From Bacteroidales bacterium (GTDB lineage Bacteria; Bacillota; Clostridia; Lachnospirales; Lachnospiraceae), in contig JAMPFJ010000014.1 in the NCBI GenBank assembly GCA_023664535.1, positions 1 to 64,000 on the forward strand: a DNA stretch of 64,000 nt. Reading direction: 5' to 3'. The translations under genes and the position numbers were made by a program. Of this stretch, positions 15,653-24,679 are shown in pieces; position 1 is the stretch's first letter; each line of letters opens with the position of its first letter. The notes under the pieces are model-generated. The model saw nothing but the letters and a program-made list of their open reading frames with translations. It searched no databases and was not told the origin of the DNA.

Positions 15653-17923
15653 ATGTCAAAGCAGAACGACCACGGAGATTTATATCGGGAAATAGTCACC
15701 AATATGCTGGAGGGTGTCATGGTAATCAGCATGAACGGCAAAATTACCATGCTCAATCAGGCGGCGGAGCATATGCTCGGTCTTAACCAGAAGGATATCG
15801 GCAATTCCTTTGCCAATGTGTTTCTGACCAGAGAGGGCACGGATTCCTTTACCGAGGTGATTCTGGATACTATTTACGGAAAGGAAAAAGTAAGCAATAA
15901 GCCTGTGGATTATACGCTTGCAGGAGAGAACAGAAACCTTTCCCTGACCACCAGCTATATCCATAACGAGGGGGAAAAGTCGGTGGTCGTGGTGATTGAC
16001 GATGTGACGGAATTAAACGAGCTGCGTGATGCACAGACAGCATTGGACAGGATTCGCAGGCTGAACAAGGAATATGAGAAAGCCAAGGATGAGGCAGTCA
16101 GGGCAAATGAGACCAAAAGTCTTTTTCTTTCCAACATGTCCCATGAAATCAGAACACCGATTAACGCCGTTCTCGGCATGAATGAAATGATATTGAGAGA
16201 GTGTACCGACGAGCAGCTGCTTTCTTATGCGGCGAATATCCAAAGCTCCGGGAAAACACTTTTATTTCTGATTAACGATATATTGGACATGTCAAAGATT
16301 GAATCCGGTAAGATGGAAATTGTCAAGGTAGATTATGCCTTTGCCGACCTGCTGATGGATTTGTGGAACGTTATTTTTTTGCGGGCACAGGAAAAGGGGC
16401 TGACGCTTTCTTTTTCGCTGGATGAAACCATGCCGAAAACCCTGTATGGGGATGATGTCCGTATCAAGCAGATTGTGACGAATCTGCTGACAAATGCGGT
16501 CAAGTATACGCCCCAGGGAAGCATAGAGGTGTATGCGGCATACGAGAAAACAGCAGAGGAGCAGATTAACCTGATTTTGTCCGTCAAGGATACCGGAATG
16601 GGAATTAAAGAGGAGGATATGGGCAGGCTCTTTGAAAGCTTCCGGAGAATTGATGAGGAAAAGAACCGGAATATTGAGGGTACGGGTCTGGGAATGAATA
16701 TTACCATGTCGCTGCTGAAGTTGATGGACGGTGATATGAAGGTTGAGAGCGAATACGGAAAAGGCTCCACGTTCACGGTCACAATCCCGCAGAAAATTGT
16801 GTGCGGGGACCCGGCGGGCAGCTTTGCAGAGATTAAAGGCAGACAGGAGCAGAATTATCTCAAAAAGCAGCAAACCTTTGAAGCGCCGGAGGCAAGCGTG
16901 CTGGTGGTGGACGATAACGATATGAACCGGAAGGTATTCCAGTCCCTGCTCAAGCGCACAAAGATGAAGATTACTGCGGCGGATTCCGGGAAGCAGTGCC
17001 TGGAGCTGGTGAAAAAAGAGCATTTTCATATTATTTTTATGGACCATATGATGCCGGAGATGGACGGGATAGAAACGCTCCACGAGATTCGTAAGCTTTC
17101 TGATTTCCCCAATGAAGCTACGCCGGTCATCGTGCTGACGGCAAATGCGCTGTCCGGTGCGAGAGAAGCTTATTTGCAGGAGGGGTTTGCCGATTTCCTG
17201 ACAAAGCCCATTGATGGAGACCTGTTGGAACAGACCGTGGCGAGGTACCTTCCCCAGGAGCTGATACGGGAAAAGGAGATTGCTGCGCCGGAGGCAAAAG
17301 CGGACAGTGTGAAGACGGATGAAGAGGTTTTTCAGGCATATGGAATTTCGATTGCAACCGGTCTGTCCTATGCCAAGGATGATGCAGAAATGTATCTGCA
17401 GCTGGTGAGGATGTTCTTGAAGGAGTGGGAGAAGCGGGAGATTATGCAGCAGTTCATTCTGGCGAAGAATATGGCGGACTATGCGATTCTGGTACATGGC
17501 CTAAAGGGAAATGCGAGGACGCTCGGTGCGGATGCCCTTGCCGATGCGGCATACGAGCACGAGATGCACAGCAAGGCACAGGATGACGCTTATGTGGCGG
17601 CACACTGGGACGATTTGCTTGGAGTATGGGATAAGACGCTGGAGGGATTTCGGCTCTACTGTGAAAGCTGCGGCGGGGAGAGTGACGAAGAAGCTGAGGC
17701 GGTAAGCAGTGAGGGAAAAGAACCGCTGCAATTATCCCGGGATGATTTGGAAAAGGTTGCCGTGTTGCTGGATGATTTTGAGACGCAGGAGGCAGTCAGA
17801 CAGTTAAAGACGTGGATTGACTGCGCACTGGAACCGGAAATGCATGAGCGTATCAAGGATGCGCTGACTGCTTTGGAGGATGAGTTTGACGAGGAAAAAG
17901 CAATCCGGCTATTAAGGGAATAA
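15653..17923 (+). CDS. Hybrid sensor histidine kinase with PAS, receiver and Hpt domains
   Basis: This 756-residue cytoplasmic kinase has, in order, a PAS domain (about 8-115), a coiled linker, a HisKA domain with MSHEIRTP (His near 164), a HATPase domain (TNLLTNAVKYT, DTGMGIKEEDM, GTGLGMNI), a receiver domain (LVVDDNDMN; phospho-Asp in FMDHMMPEMDG near 464), and a C-terminal Hpt domain (VHGLKGNARTLGADAL, His near 614). No membrane helix is visible, so the PAS domain senses an internal signal or a partner protein. It follows the STAS and kinase genes and precedes a lone receiver gene, a natural output for the Hpt phosphate. It may link phosphorelay to the partner-switching module. Confidence 0.92.
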   Translation: MSKQNDHGDLYREIVTNMLEGVMVISMNGKITMLNQAAEHMLGLNQKDIGNSFANVFLTREGTDSFTEVILDTIYGKEKVSNKPVDYTLAGENRNLSLTTSYIHNEGEKSVVVVIDDVTELNELRDAQTALDRIRRLNKEYEKAKDEAVRANETKSLFLSNMSHEIRTPINAVLGMNEMILRECTDEQLLSYAANIQSSGKTLLFLINDILDMSKIESGKMEIVKVDYAFADLLMDLWNVIFLRAQEKGLTLSFSLDETMPKTLYGDDVRIKQIVTNLLTNAVKYTPQGSIEVYAAYEKTAEEQINLILSVKDTGMGIKEEDMGRLFESFRRIDEEKNRNIEGTGLGMNITMSLLKLMDGDMKVESEYGKGSTFTVTIPQKIVCGDPAGSFAEIKGRQEQNYLKKQQTFEAPEASVLVVDDNDMNRKVFQSLLKRTKMKITAADSGKQCLELVKKEHFHIIFMDHMMPEMDGIETLHEIRKLSDFPNEATPVIVLTANALSGAREAYLQEGFADFLTKPIDGDLLEQTVARYLPQELIREKEIAAPEAKADSVKTDEEVFQAYGISIATGLSYAKDDAEMYLQLVRMFLKEWEKREIMQQFILAKNMADYAILVHGLKGNARTLGADALADAAYEHEMHSKAQDDAYVAAHWDDLLGVWDKTLEGFRLYCESCGGESDEEAEAVSSEGKEPLQLSRDDLEKVAVLLDDFETQEAVRQLKTWIDCALEPEMHERIKDALTALEDEFDEEKAIRLLRE

Positions 17924-18014
17924 CGGATTGGGAAATTTAAAACAGCAGGCTTTATGTCGGCGCTGCGGCATAGTCTGCCTTCTATAAAAAGGGCGGCGCA
18001 GAAATGAGGAGAAA

Positions 18015-18428
18015 ATGGCACTTGGAGAAAAGAAAAAAATTGTGGCAGTGGACGACAGCAGCATTGTATTGAAAATGCTGCAAAAGGTATTGGAGAAGAA
18101 CTATGACCTGCATGCATTTTCGGGTGGTATGCGAGCACTTAAATTCTTAAAGGATAAAACGCCAAATCTGATTATTCTGGACATTGACATGCCGGAAATC
18201 AACGGTTATGAAATGTTGAAAATGATTAAGGAAAAGGAGCATTTAAAGGATGTTCCCGTTATTTTTCTCACTTCCAATAATGATAAGAAGCATGTGGTAA
18301 AGGCTGTGGCAGGCGGTGCGAAGGATTATGTGGTAAAGCCGATTGATGCGGATATTCTGATGGATAAGGTGCGGGCGCTGTTAGACACAGAGTCTGAAAA
18401 TGATACCATAAACTGGAATAATATTTAA
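18015..18428 (+). CDS. Single-domain response regulator (CheY-like)
   Basis: This 137-residue protein is a receiver domain only. It has the acidic pair (AVDDSS), the phospho-Asp in IILDIDMPEING, the switch Thr (FLTSNND) and the lysine in YVVKPIDAD. It lacks a DNA-binding domain, so it acts through protein contacts, plausibly on the PP2C phosphatase encoded convergently downstream, which it overlaps by 4 bases. GAGGAGA precedes the ATG. The likely phosphodonor is the upstream hybrid kinase. Confidence 0.9.
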   Translation: MALGEKKKIVAVDDSSIVLKMLQKVLEKNYDLHAFSGGMRALKFLKDKTPNLIILDIDMPEINGYEMLKMIKEKEHLKDVPVIFLTSNNDKKHVVKAVAGGAKDYVVKPIDADILMDKVRALLDTESENDTINWNNI

Positions 18429-19846
18429 TCTGCGGGCATTGGTTTTACATATTCCACACAGAGCATGGTGATGTCGTCAAACTGCGGCGCATCGCCGGTA
18501 AACAAATCAATGTCCGCTTTTACGGCGGGAAGAAGGCTGGCAGGCGGCTTATCGGTATTTTGTGCAAGAATATCGGTAAGCCGCTGCATGCCGTACAGCT
18601 CATGGTCCGCATTGGTAGCCTCCGTCACGCCATCGGTATACTGAAAAATCCTGTCTCCGGGCGAAAGCTGTATCCGCCCGCTTTTATATTTCATGTTCTC
18701 CATTCCTGCCAGTACAAATCCGGCGTGCAGCTTATAGGGCTCATAAGCGCCGCCCGCTCTTGCGATAAAGGGCATTTCGTGTCCTGCATTGACAAAGCAG
18801 AACTCTCCCGTTACCAGATTAAGCACCCCTTCAAAGGCAGTAATAAACAGTCCCTCGCTGTTGGATTCGCACAGCAGCTCGTTCACTTCTGAAAATACAT
18901 CGCCTAAATCAATGCCTGGTTTTGTGTGGTCTTTAATCAGAGTTTTTCCGATTACCATAAAGAGTGCGGCAGGAACACCTTTCCCCGATACGTCGGCAAT
19001 TACAATGGCAAGATGGGTTTCATCCACCATAAAGAAATCATAAAAATCACCGCCGACCTCCCTGGCGGGGTTCATGGTAGCATAGATATCAAATTCCGGA
19101 CGCTCCGGGAAGGCGGGAAAAATACGTGGCAGCATATCCGCCTGAATGTGGGTCGCTACATCCAGCTCCGTGGAAATGCGCTGACGCTCCTCGCTGTCCT
19201 TAATCTGCTTTTCTAAAATGCGGCGTGTCCGCCCGGCTACGGTAGTACAAATGGAAGAAAGTCCCAGCAGAATAAGGGCGCGCGGAACCACAAAGAAAAG
19301 GGTGGAATTGTACAGCATTTCCCCGGTAGGGATGCTTGTATTATAATCATTGGGATTGAGAAGCATATTCAAGTCGCCTTCACCAAAATAAAGTCCGATA
19401 TAAACAGAGGCGGAAAAAAGCAGCCAGGACGCAACGAGGGTTATGCGGGTCAGATTTTTGGAATAATAGTGGCAGCTTAATAAAAGCGGCAGCGTCCATG
19501 CCAGAACCCCGTGCTTGGGCATGGCGCTGGATAAAATAAAAATGCCCAGGATGCCGCAGAGTAAAACCGTGTATTTCAGCCATGACGGCTTGCCGCCGGT
19601 TAGCCTGCAGAGTAAAGCTGGCAGAAGAAAACAGATAATCAGGAGGGGCATGGCGGTATTCATGATAGTTTTTGGAACAATAAAAATGCCGACCAGATTT
19701 AAAAACCATGCCAGTGCGCCTACGCCGGCACAGACTGCCAGGCATTTAGCGGCATATTGGTTGGCCTCCGTCTCGTTCTCGAGGATAACGCGCAGCTCCA
19801 GTTTCGTATTGATATTGTGGTTTTGCTTTTTTTTCTTTTGTTTCAA
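18425..19846 (-). CDS. Membrane-bound PP2C-type (SpoIIE/RsbU-like) serine phosphatase
   Basis: The 473-residue product has an N-terminal block of about six to seven membrane helices (roughly 30-200), a short coiled linker, and a C-terminal SpoIIE-type PP2C domain with the metal-binding motifs EVGGDFYDF, IADVSGKG, YTDGVTEA and DDITM. It would dephosphorylate the STAS protein of the same cluster. The start is TTG at 19846, with GAGGTG upstream; no better ATG exists. The gene is convergent with the receiver gene and transcribed from its own promoter. The membrane part may sense an envelope or small-molecule signal. Confidence 0.87.
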   Translation of the reverse strand: MKQKKKKQNHNINTKLELRVILENETEANQYAAKCLAVCAGVGALAWFLNLVGIFIVPKTIMNTAMPLLIICFLLPALLCRLTGGKPSWLKYTVLLCGILGIFILSSAMPKHGVLAWTLPLLLSCHYYSKNLTRITLVASWLLFSASVYIGLYFGEGDLNMLLNPNDYNTSIPTGEMLYNSTLFFVVPRALILLGLSSICTTVAGRTRRILEKQIKDSEERQRISTELDVATHIQADMLPRIFPAFPERPEFDIYATMNPAREVGGDFYDFFMVDETHLAIVIADVSGKGVPAALFMVIGKTLIKDHTKPGIDLGDVFSEVNELLCESNSEGLFITAFEGVLNLVTGEFCFVNAGHEMPFIARAGGAYEPYKLHAGFVLAGMENMKYKSGRIQLSPGDRIFQYTDGVTEATNADHELYGMQRLTDILAQNTDKPPASLLPAVKADIDLFTGDAPQFDDITMLCVEYVKPMPAD

Positions 19847-19877
19847 TCCCGCACCTCACATTTGTCTAGTAATAGTA

Positions 19878-20085
19878 GGTAATTGCGAAACTCTGTTTTT
19901 GTCAGCATCCGTTGTACAATGTAGACAAAGCAACGCAGGTACACTTTCGTTGCTTGTCGCACGTAATGGTACATAAGGTGCCAAAAAACGGCACCTAAGT
20001 ACCAACGGCTCCAAAGCACCTGCTTATGCTATTTGTCTACATTGCACAACTAGATTTTGAAAATAGAGAGTTTCGCAATTACCTA
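19878..20085 (+). mobile_element. MITE-like palindromic element, copy 1
   Basis: The ends are inverted repeats (GGTAATTGCGAAAC at left, GTTTCGCAATTACC at right), with a second inner inverted repeat around TTGTCTAC...GTAGACAA. The element is flanked by a perfect 14-base direct repeat GTCTAGTAATAGTA (19864-19877 and 20086-20099). It has no coding capacity. Two related copies occur at 45688 (inverted) and 48815. Confidence 0.8.
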
Positions 20086-20099
20086 GTCTAGTAATAGTA

Positions 20100-20403
20100 T
20101 TATAGCAAATCAGCCTACAGGCTTCCAGAAGCATCCCCTGCGAATGATGCCGTGAAAAATGCAATCTGTGCCTTTTTGTTTGTGGAGTTCTTTCGGGATA
20201 AGGTTTTCTTGAAGACAAAGGGCTTACATGGTATTATGGACAAGAGGAGCATGCAATAGATACCGAAAAAAGCGCAAATGATACCGAAGTTATATATTTC
20301 TTTTTGTATATTTGATATAAATAAAACGTGTTCTGTCAGATGGAGATGGGCAAAAGCCAGAGGAAAGGCATAACTACAGATAAATTTCAGGAGGTGCAGG
20401 ATT
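20100..20403. other. Intergenic stretch before the chemoreceptor gene
   Basis: No gene is supported in these 300 bases. The final 30 bases hold the ribosome site AGGAGGTG of the chemoreceptor. A clear promoter was not found, though AT-rich sequence near 20290-20330 could hold one. Confidence 0.4.
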
Positions 20404-22404
20404 GTGTTAAAAACAATTAAAGGAAGGCTTACGACCAGTGTAATCGGAATTGTTGTGGCAAGTATTTTGTTGAACACGGCGGGCATCATTGTCGTTGCGG
20501 GAAAACGTATGATTCAGGACCAGACGCAGACGCTGCAGTTAAATGCAGATAAATATGCGGAAGAAATCAATACGTGGATTGAGAATGAAAAGATGCTTGC
20601 AGGCGGAGCGGCAGACAGTATAGAGGCCGGCGGGAAAGTGGAAACGGATTTTATTCAGTCGGTAGTGGATGCCCATGCAGCGGGCAGGGACGAGCTGTTG
20701 AACCTGTATTGCGGAACAAAGGACAGCCGGTTTATTCAGTCGAACAGAGAAGCGGAGATACCGGAGGGATATGACCCGGTACAGCGGGGATGGTATCAGC
20801 AGGCGGCGGAAGCGGGAACAGTCATTGTGACAGACCCTTACTGGGATGTGTTGACCAATCAGATGTGTACGACGATTGCTGCCCCTATTTATATCAAGGA
20901 TGAACTTGCAGGCGTTATCGGTTTGGACGTTACGCTTGGCACAGTGACGAATCTGACAGGAAGCATCAGCTATGAAGAGGGTGTGTACGGCTTTTTGGTA
21001 GACAGTAACGGACAGTATGTAGCGCATAGAAATAAAGAATATGAACCGACAGAAGATACGGCGGTAGCTGCTGTGGACATTCTGCCGGAGTTAAAGGAGA
21101 TACTTGACGGCGAAAGCAGCGATGTAATAAAAATTTCGGACTATGACGGCAGCGAGTGTTATTTTGCGGCAGCAGGAATTGCCGGCAGCGGATGGAAATT
21201 AGGCGTAGTAGTGCCGGCGGCAAATATTGTTGGCTCCCTGCTTACCATGCTGACGGTGGCGATAGTCATTGCGGTTATTGTCATTGTATTTGTCGCACTG
21301 TTTATGGCGGGACTGATTGGGCGGATGCTGGCACCGATACAAATGTTAAAGCAGTTTGCGTCCGGAGATTTTTCCGAGAATGCGGTCAGTGAAAGCGGGA
21401 TTCCGAGCCAGTACAGAAATGAAACCGAGCAGATTCAGACAGCGACAACGGAAGTGAGACAGCAGATTAGGGAGATTATTTTAAATACGAAACAGGAAGC
21501 AGAAAATATCAGTACGATTGCCGAGGGAACATCGGCAAACATGAATGTGCTGAACCAGGACATAGCCGGTATATCCGGACTGGTCAGCCGTGTTATGGGG
21601 CAGACCAATAAAGCGAGGACAATGACGGAGAGCATTGAAAGCAATGGACGGGAATTGGGAAATGCCATAGAAAATGTGGCAAAAAAAGCAGAGGAGGCAG
21701 TAGAGCAGTCCAATAATATTATGGAGCGTGCAGAAAAGCAGCATGCAGCCTCCAGGCAGTCTGCCGAAGAGGCAGTTGCCATTTACCAGGAAACCAGAGG
21801 AGACTTGGAAAAAGCCATTATCGACAGTCAGCAGGTTCGCGAGATTGATACGCTGACGGAGGAAATACTGGCGATTAGCTCCCAGACCAATCTGCTGGCG
21901 TTAAATGCATCCATAGAGGCGGCGAGAGCCGGAGAGGCAGGAAAGGGATTTGCTGTCGTTGCAGAGGAAATCCGGCTGCTTGCGGATAATTCAAGGGAGG
22001 CTGTGGATAAGATACGCCAGGTGACAGGAAGTGTGACGCAGAATGTTACGTTTCTCTCCGAAAACTCTGAAAAATTATTAGAGTTTATGAATGGAAGAGT
22101 AATGGATGATTACAGGGGAATGACGGAATTGGCAAAGATATATCAGCAGGATGCAGAATTTTACAGTGATATATCCGGTGATTTGGGCGCATCTTCCGAG
22201 GAGATGAGCGCCAGCATGAGTGAAATTAACGAGTCAATCCAGGTGATTACAGAGCTTGTAGGTGTGATTGCAGAATCCATGCAGAGCATAGAGCAGTCTG
22301 CGGAGGACTCTAATGAAAATTCCCAGGCGGTTATGGAGCAGATGGAGGAGTTGTCCCGTCTGAGTGAGCTGTTGAAGGAAACGGTAGCTTCATTCAGAGT
22401 ATAA
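20404..22404 (+). CDS. Methyl-accepting chemotaxis protein with dCache sensor
   Basis: This 666-residue transmembrane receptor has membrane helix 1 at about 10-30, an extracellular dCache_1-type domain (about 35-275, with WYQQAAE, DPYWD and GVIGLDVTL, typical of amino-acid or amine ligands), helix 2 at about 278-305, a HAMP-like linker, and a long cytoplasmic coiled coil with the signalling tip [18 protein letters not shown] near 492. The start is GTG at 20404 behind AGGAGGTG. It would signal to CheA/CheW, which are not in the window. The C-terminus lacks a CheR-binding pentapeptide. The ligand is unknown. Confidence 0.9.
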   Translation: MLKTIKGRLTTSVIGIVVASILLNTAGIIVVAGKRMIQDQTQTLQLNADKYAEEINTWIENEKMLAGGAADSIEAGGKVETDFIQSVVDAHAAGRDELLNLYCGTKDSRFIQSNREAEIPEGYDPVQRGWYQQAAEAGTVIVTDPYWDVLTNQMCTTIAAPIYIKDELAGVIGLDVTLGTVTNLTGSISYEEGVYGFLVDSNGQYVAHRNKEYEPTEDTAVAAVDILPELKEILDGESSDVIKISDYDGSECYFAAAGIAGSGWKLGVVVPAANIVGSLLTMLTVAIVIAVIVIVFVALFMAGLIGRMLAPIQMLKQFASGDFSENAVSESGIPSQYRNETEQIQTATTEVRQQIREIILNTKQEAENISTIAEGTSANMNVLNQDIAGISGLVSRVMGQTNKARTMTESIESNGRELGNAIENVAKKAEEAVEQSNNIMERAEKQHAASRQSAEEAVAIYQETRGDLEKAIIDSQQVREIDTLTEEILAISSQTNLLALNASIEAARAGEAGKGFAVVAEEIRLLADNSREAVDKIRQVTGSVTQNVTFLSENSEKLLEFMNGRVMDDYRGMTELAKIYQQDAEFYSDISGDLGASSEEMSASMSEINESIQVITELVGVIAESMQSIEQSAEDSNENSQAVMEQMEELSRLSELLKETVASFRV

Positions 22405-22497
22405 GGAGGATGAAAAATCGATATTACAGCACGGCTGTTATTGAAGAAAATGCAGAGAGGATGCGGCGGAAGCCGCAGCGGGAAAGCAGGTGGAAAG

Positions 22498-23805
22498 ATG
22501 TTAGGTGGTGCTGTATATATAGCATTGATTCGGTTTGTAATAAGTCTTGCGGGAACAATTATATTGTTTTCGCTGATGAGCGAGCCACGGTTTAATCACA
22601 AAAAGGCGGCTGTCTGTTACGGCTGTTTTAGCGCAGTGACGATTATACTGGCATGTATCTGGTATATTGCCGATTGGGAAAACTGTGTGAAGATGGTGGC
22701 ATTCATGATGTTTATGGCGTTTTCCGTCTTTGCCATATATATGAGCAGGGACCCTGTTTATTTGTCGGTGTATAAGCTGGCGCTGACCTTTTATCTTCTG
22801 GCGCTTTTTCTTGTGGGAGGAATTGAGGTTGCGGTACTTTTCTTTCATCGAAATGTATGGGCGGATATTATCACCCGTGTTGTGTTGATTTTTGTTATGG
22901 CGCTGTTTATTGACAAAAAAATAAAAAGCTCTATACGGGAATTTTCGCATTATGTGGAAAATGAGCTGGACCGGTTTAGCGTGGCGGTGATGATTATCAG
23001 TATTCTTTTCGGCATCGGGTTCATTTTAAATCCGAACAGCCAGGAACAGACCCCTTACCGTCTTTTTCAGATTGCGATGAATTTCTTTTTGACCGGAGCC
23101 CTGCAGCTTTTAATATTCCGTCTTTATCTGCATATCGGAAAGGAGAAAGAATACCAGAAGGAAAATCAGCTGATGCAGATGAATCACAGGCTGCTGGAGC
23201 GAAATATGGAATTGCTGGAGGAATCCGTAGAGGAGGGAAAACGAATCCGGCATGATGCAAGACACCACAATGCGGTAATTGCGGAATATGCCCGCCAGGG
23301 ACAAAATGAAGAGCTGCTGCAATACCTGGAGGAATATAAAACCGGGACGGAGGGAAATGTCGCAGAGGTGATATGCGCCAATACGGCAGTCAACAATATT
23401 CTTATGGCTTATACCAGAAAAGCGAGAAAAGAGCAGATAACGGTTACGCTGGATGTAAAGCTTGGGGATAATCTGGCTGTGCCCAATATAGATTTGGTGA
23501 CGATATTGGCAAATGCTTATGAAAATGCTATTTATGGCTGCATGGAGGTGAAGAAGCAGTCAGACGAAAGAGAGTGTTTTATTCATCTCATGCTGAAAAG
23601 AAAGAAAAATAAACTGGTTATCTGCTGTAAAAATACCTGTGTGATAGAAACCGAATTGAAGAATGGCCAGCCGAAGCCGGAATTTACCGGAGGTATCGGG
23701 GTATCGAGTATTATTAAAACGGCGGAAAATTTTGAAGGGGAATATGACTTTAAAAATGATAACGGGGTATTTGTTTTCCGATTGATTATGAATATTCCCT
23801 CGTGA
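22498..23805 (+). CDS. Agr-like sensor histidine kinase (GHKL family)
   Basis: The protein starts with about six to seven membrane helices (roughly 5-200), then a coiled segment, the kinase histidine in RIRHDARHHN near 252 and a GHKL ATPase domain (NAYENAIYG, GGIGVSSI). This is the architecture of AgrC/ComD-type peptide-sensing kinases. The start is uncertain: ATG 22498 has GGTGG close upstream, while ATG 22441 would add 19 basic residues. The LytTR response regulator follows after about 118 bases. No AgrB processing enzyme or obvious signal-peptide gene lies beside it, so its signal is unknown. Confidence 0.85.
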   Translation: MLGGAVYIALIRFVISLAGTIILFSLMSEPRFNHKKAAVCYGCFSAVTIILACIWYIADWENCVKMVAFMMFMAFSVFAIYMSRDPVYLSVYKLALTFYLLALFLVGGIEVAVLFFHRNVWADIITRVVLIFVMALFIDKKIKSSIREFSHYVENELDRFSVAVMIISILFGIGFILNPNSQEQTPYRLFQIAMNFFLTGALQLLIFRLYLHIGKEKEYQKENQLMQMNHRLLERNMELLEESVEEGKRIRHDARHHNAVIAEYARQGQNEELLQYLEEYKTGTEGNVAEVICANTAVNNILMAYTRKARKEQITVTLDVKLGDNLAVPNIDLVTILANAYENAIYGCMEVKKQSDERECFIHLMLKRKKNKLVICCKNTCVIETELKNGQPKPEFTGGIGVSSIIKTAENFEGEYDFKNDNGVFVFRLIMNIPS

Positions 23806-23923
23806 TATAATATTATCGGCGAAAGTCGATGACCTGCACGTGCTTTAGTAGGTTGCATGATACAAAAATATACAGGCTTTCCGGACAGAAAACACGGTTG
23901 CCGAAACGAAAGAGGTGCAGTTT

Positions 23924-24655
23924 ATGTATCGTATAGCGCTCTGCGATGATGAAACAGCAGAATTGAACAAAACAGAACGAATGTTGAGCAGCTATAAGAA
24001 ACAACATCCTGAGACAGATTTTATTTTTGAATGTTTTGAAAGGGCGGATGAGCTTGTCTATATGGTTAAGGAAAAGGGATATCTGCCGGATTTAATTTTA
24101 ATGGATATATACATGCCGGAAAAAATGGGGATTGAAGCGGTGCGGGAACTCCGTGCGGCGGGAAACGAAGGGAGAATTATTTTCCTTACCACATCCAGGG
24201 AGCATGCATTGGAGGCATTCCAGGTGGATGCAGCACAGTATCTGGTAAAGCCCCTGGCAGAGGAGGTGCTGTTTCCAATACTGGACAGGCTTCTGCGGGA
24301 GGTGGAAGAGGAGCGCAGAAAATATCTGGTGCTGAGAATTGACGGAAGGCTTCAAAAGGTGGCGTTAAATGACATTGTCTATTGTGAAGCGCAGGGAAAG
24401 AACCAGTACCTGTGTCTTGCAGACGGTACGCAGCGTATGCTTCGTACCACCATGGCAAAGATTTCGGAAATGCTCTCGGGATATCGGGAATTTGTAAGGA
24501 TTGGCATTGCTTATATCGTGAATATGGATTATATCGACAGCATAACGTCACAGGATGTTTTTTTAAACAACAAAAAGAAAATATACCTGCCCAGAGGGTC
24601 CTACCAGACGCTGAGAGAAAGGTATTTCGGTTATTATTGTGGGGAAGAGGATTGA
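23924..24655 (+). CDS. LytTR-family response regulator (AgrA-like)
   Basis: This 243-residue regulator has an N-terminal receiver domain (acidic pair CDDE, phospho-Asp in LILMDIYMPEKMG near 60, YLVKPL) and a C-terminal LytTR DNA-binding domain (about 130-240, with IVYCEAQGKN and REFVRIGIAYIVNMDYI). ATG 23924 is preferred to the in-frame GTG at 23915, because AGAGG lies 8 bases before the ATG. It pairs with the upstream GHKL kinase. LytTR proteins bind direct repeats upstream of target genes; none was identified nearby. Its stop faces that of the MerR gene. Confidence 0.9.
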   Translation: MYRIALCDDETAELNKTERMLSSYKKQHPETDFIFECFERADELVYMVKEKGYLPDLILMDIYMPEKMGIEAVRELRAAGNEGRIIFLTTSREHALEAFQVDAAQYLVKPLAEEVLFPILDRLLREVEEERRKYLVLRIDGRLQKVALNDIVYCEAQGKNQYLCLADGTQRMLRTTMAKISEMLSGYREFVRIGIAYIVNMDYIDSITSQDVFLNNKKKIYLPRGSYQTLRERYFGYYCGEED

Positions 24656-24679
24656 AGTCAGAGCTCCGGCAATAGCGGT

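Noticed and set aside
16292..17497. Long minus-strand open frame of about 400 codons
   Set aside because: It lies entirely opposite the hybrid histidine kinase, whose domains are unmistakable. The antisense product has no recognisable domain and is His/Leu/Arg-rich, as expected of a shadow of a coding strand.
19878..20085. Palindromic elements considered as simple terminators or structured RNA genes
   Set aside because: Matching 14-base flanking duplications at three unrelated sites, and one inverted copy, are better explained by transposition. A secondary role in RNA folding remains possible.
22410..22595. 61-codon frame directly after AGGAGG, downstream of the chemoreceptor
   Set aside because: The AGGAGG touches the ATG with no spacing, and the frame runs across the N-terminal region of the GHKL kinase without any protein-like features.
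23806..23923. Gap between GHKL kinase and LytTR regulator searched for an AgrD-like peptide
   Set aside because: No open frame with a ribosome site and a peptide-precursor pattern was found in the 118 bases.
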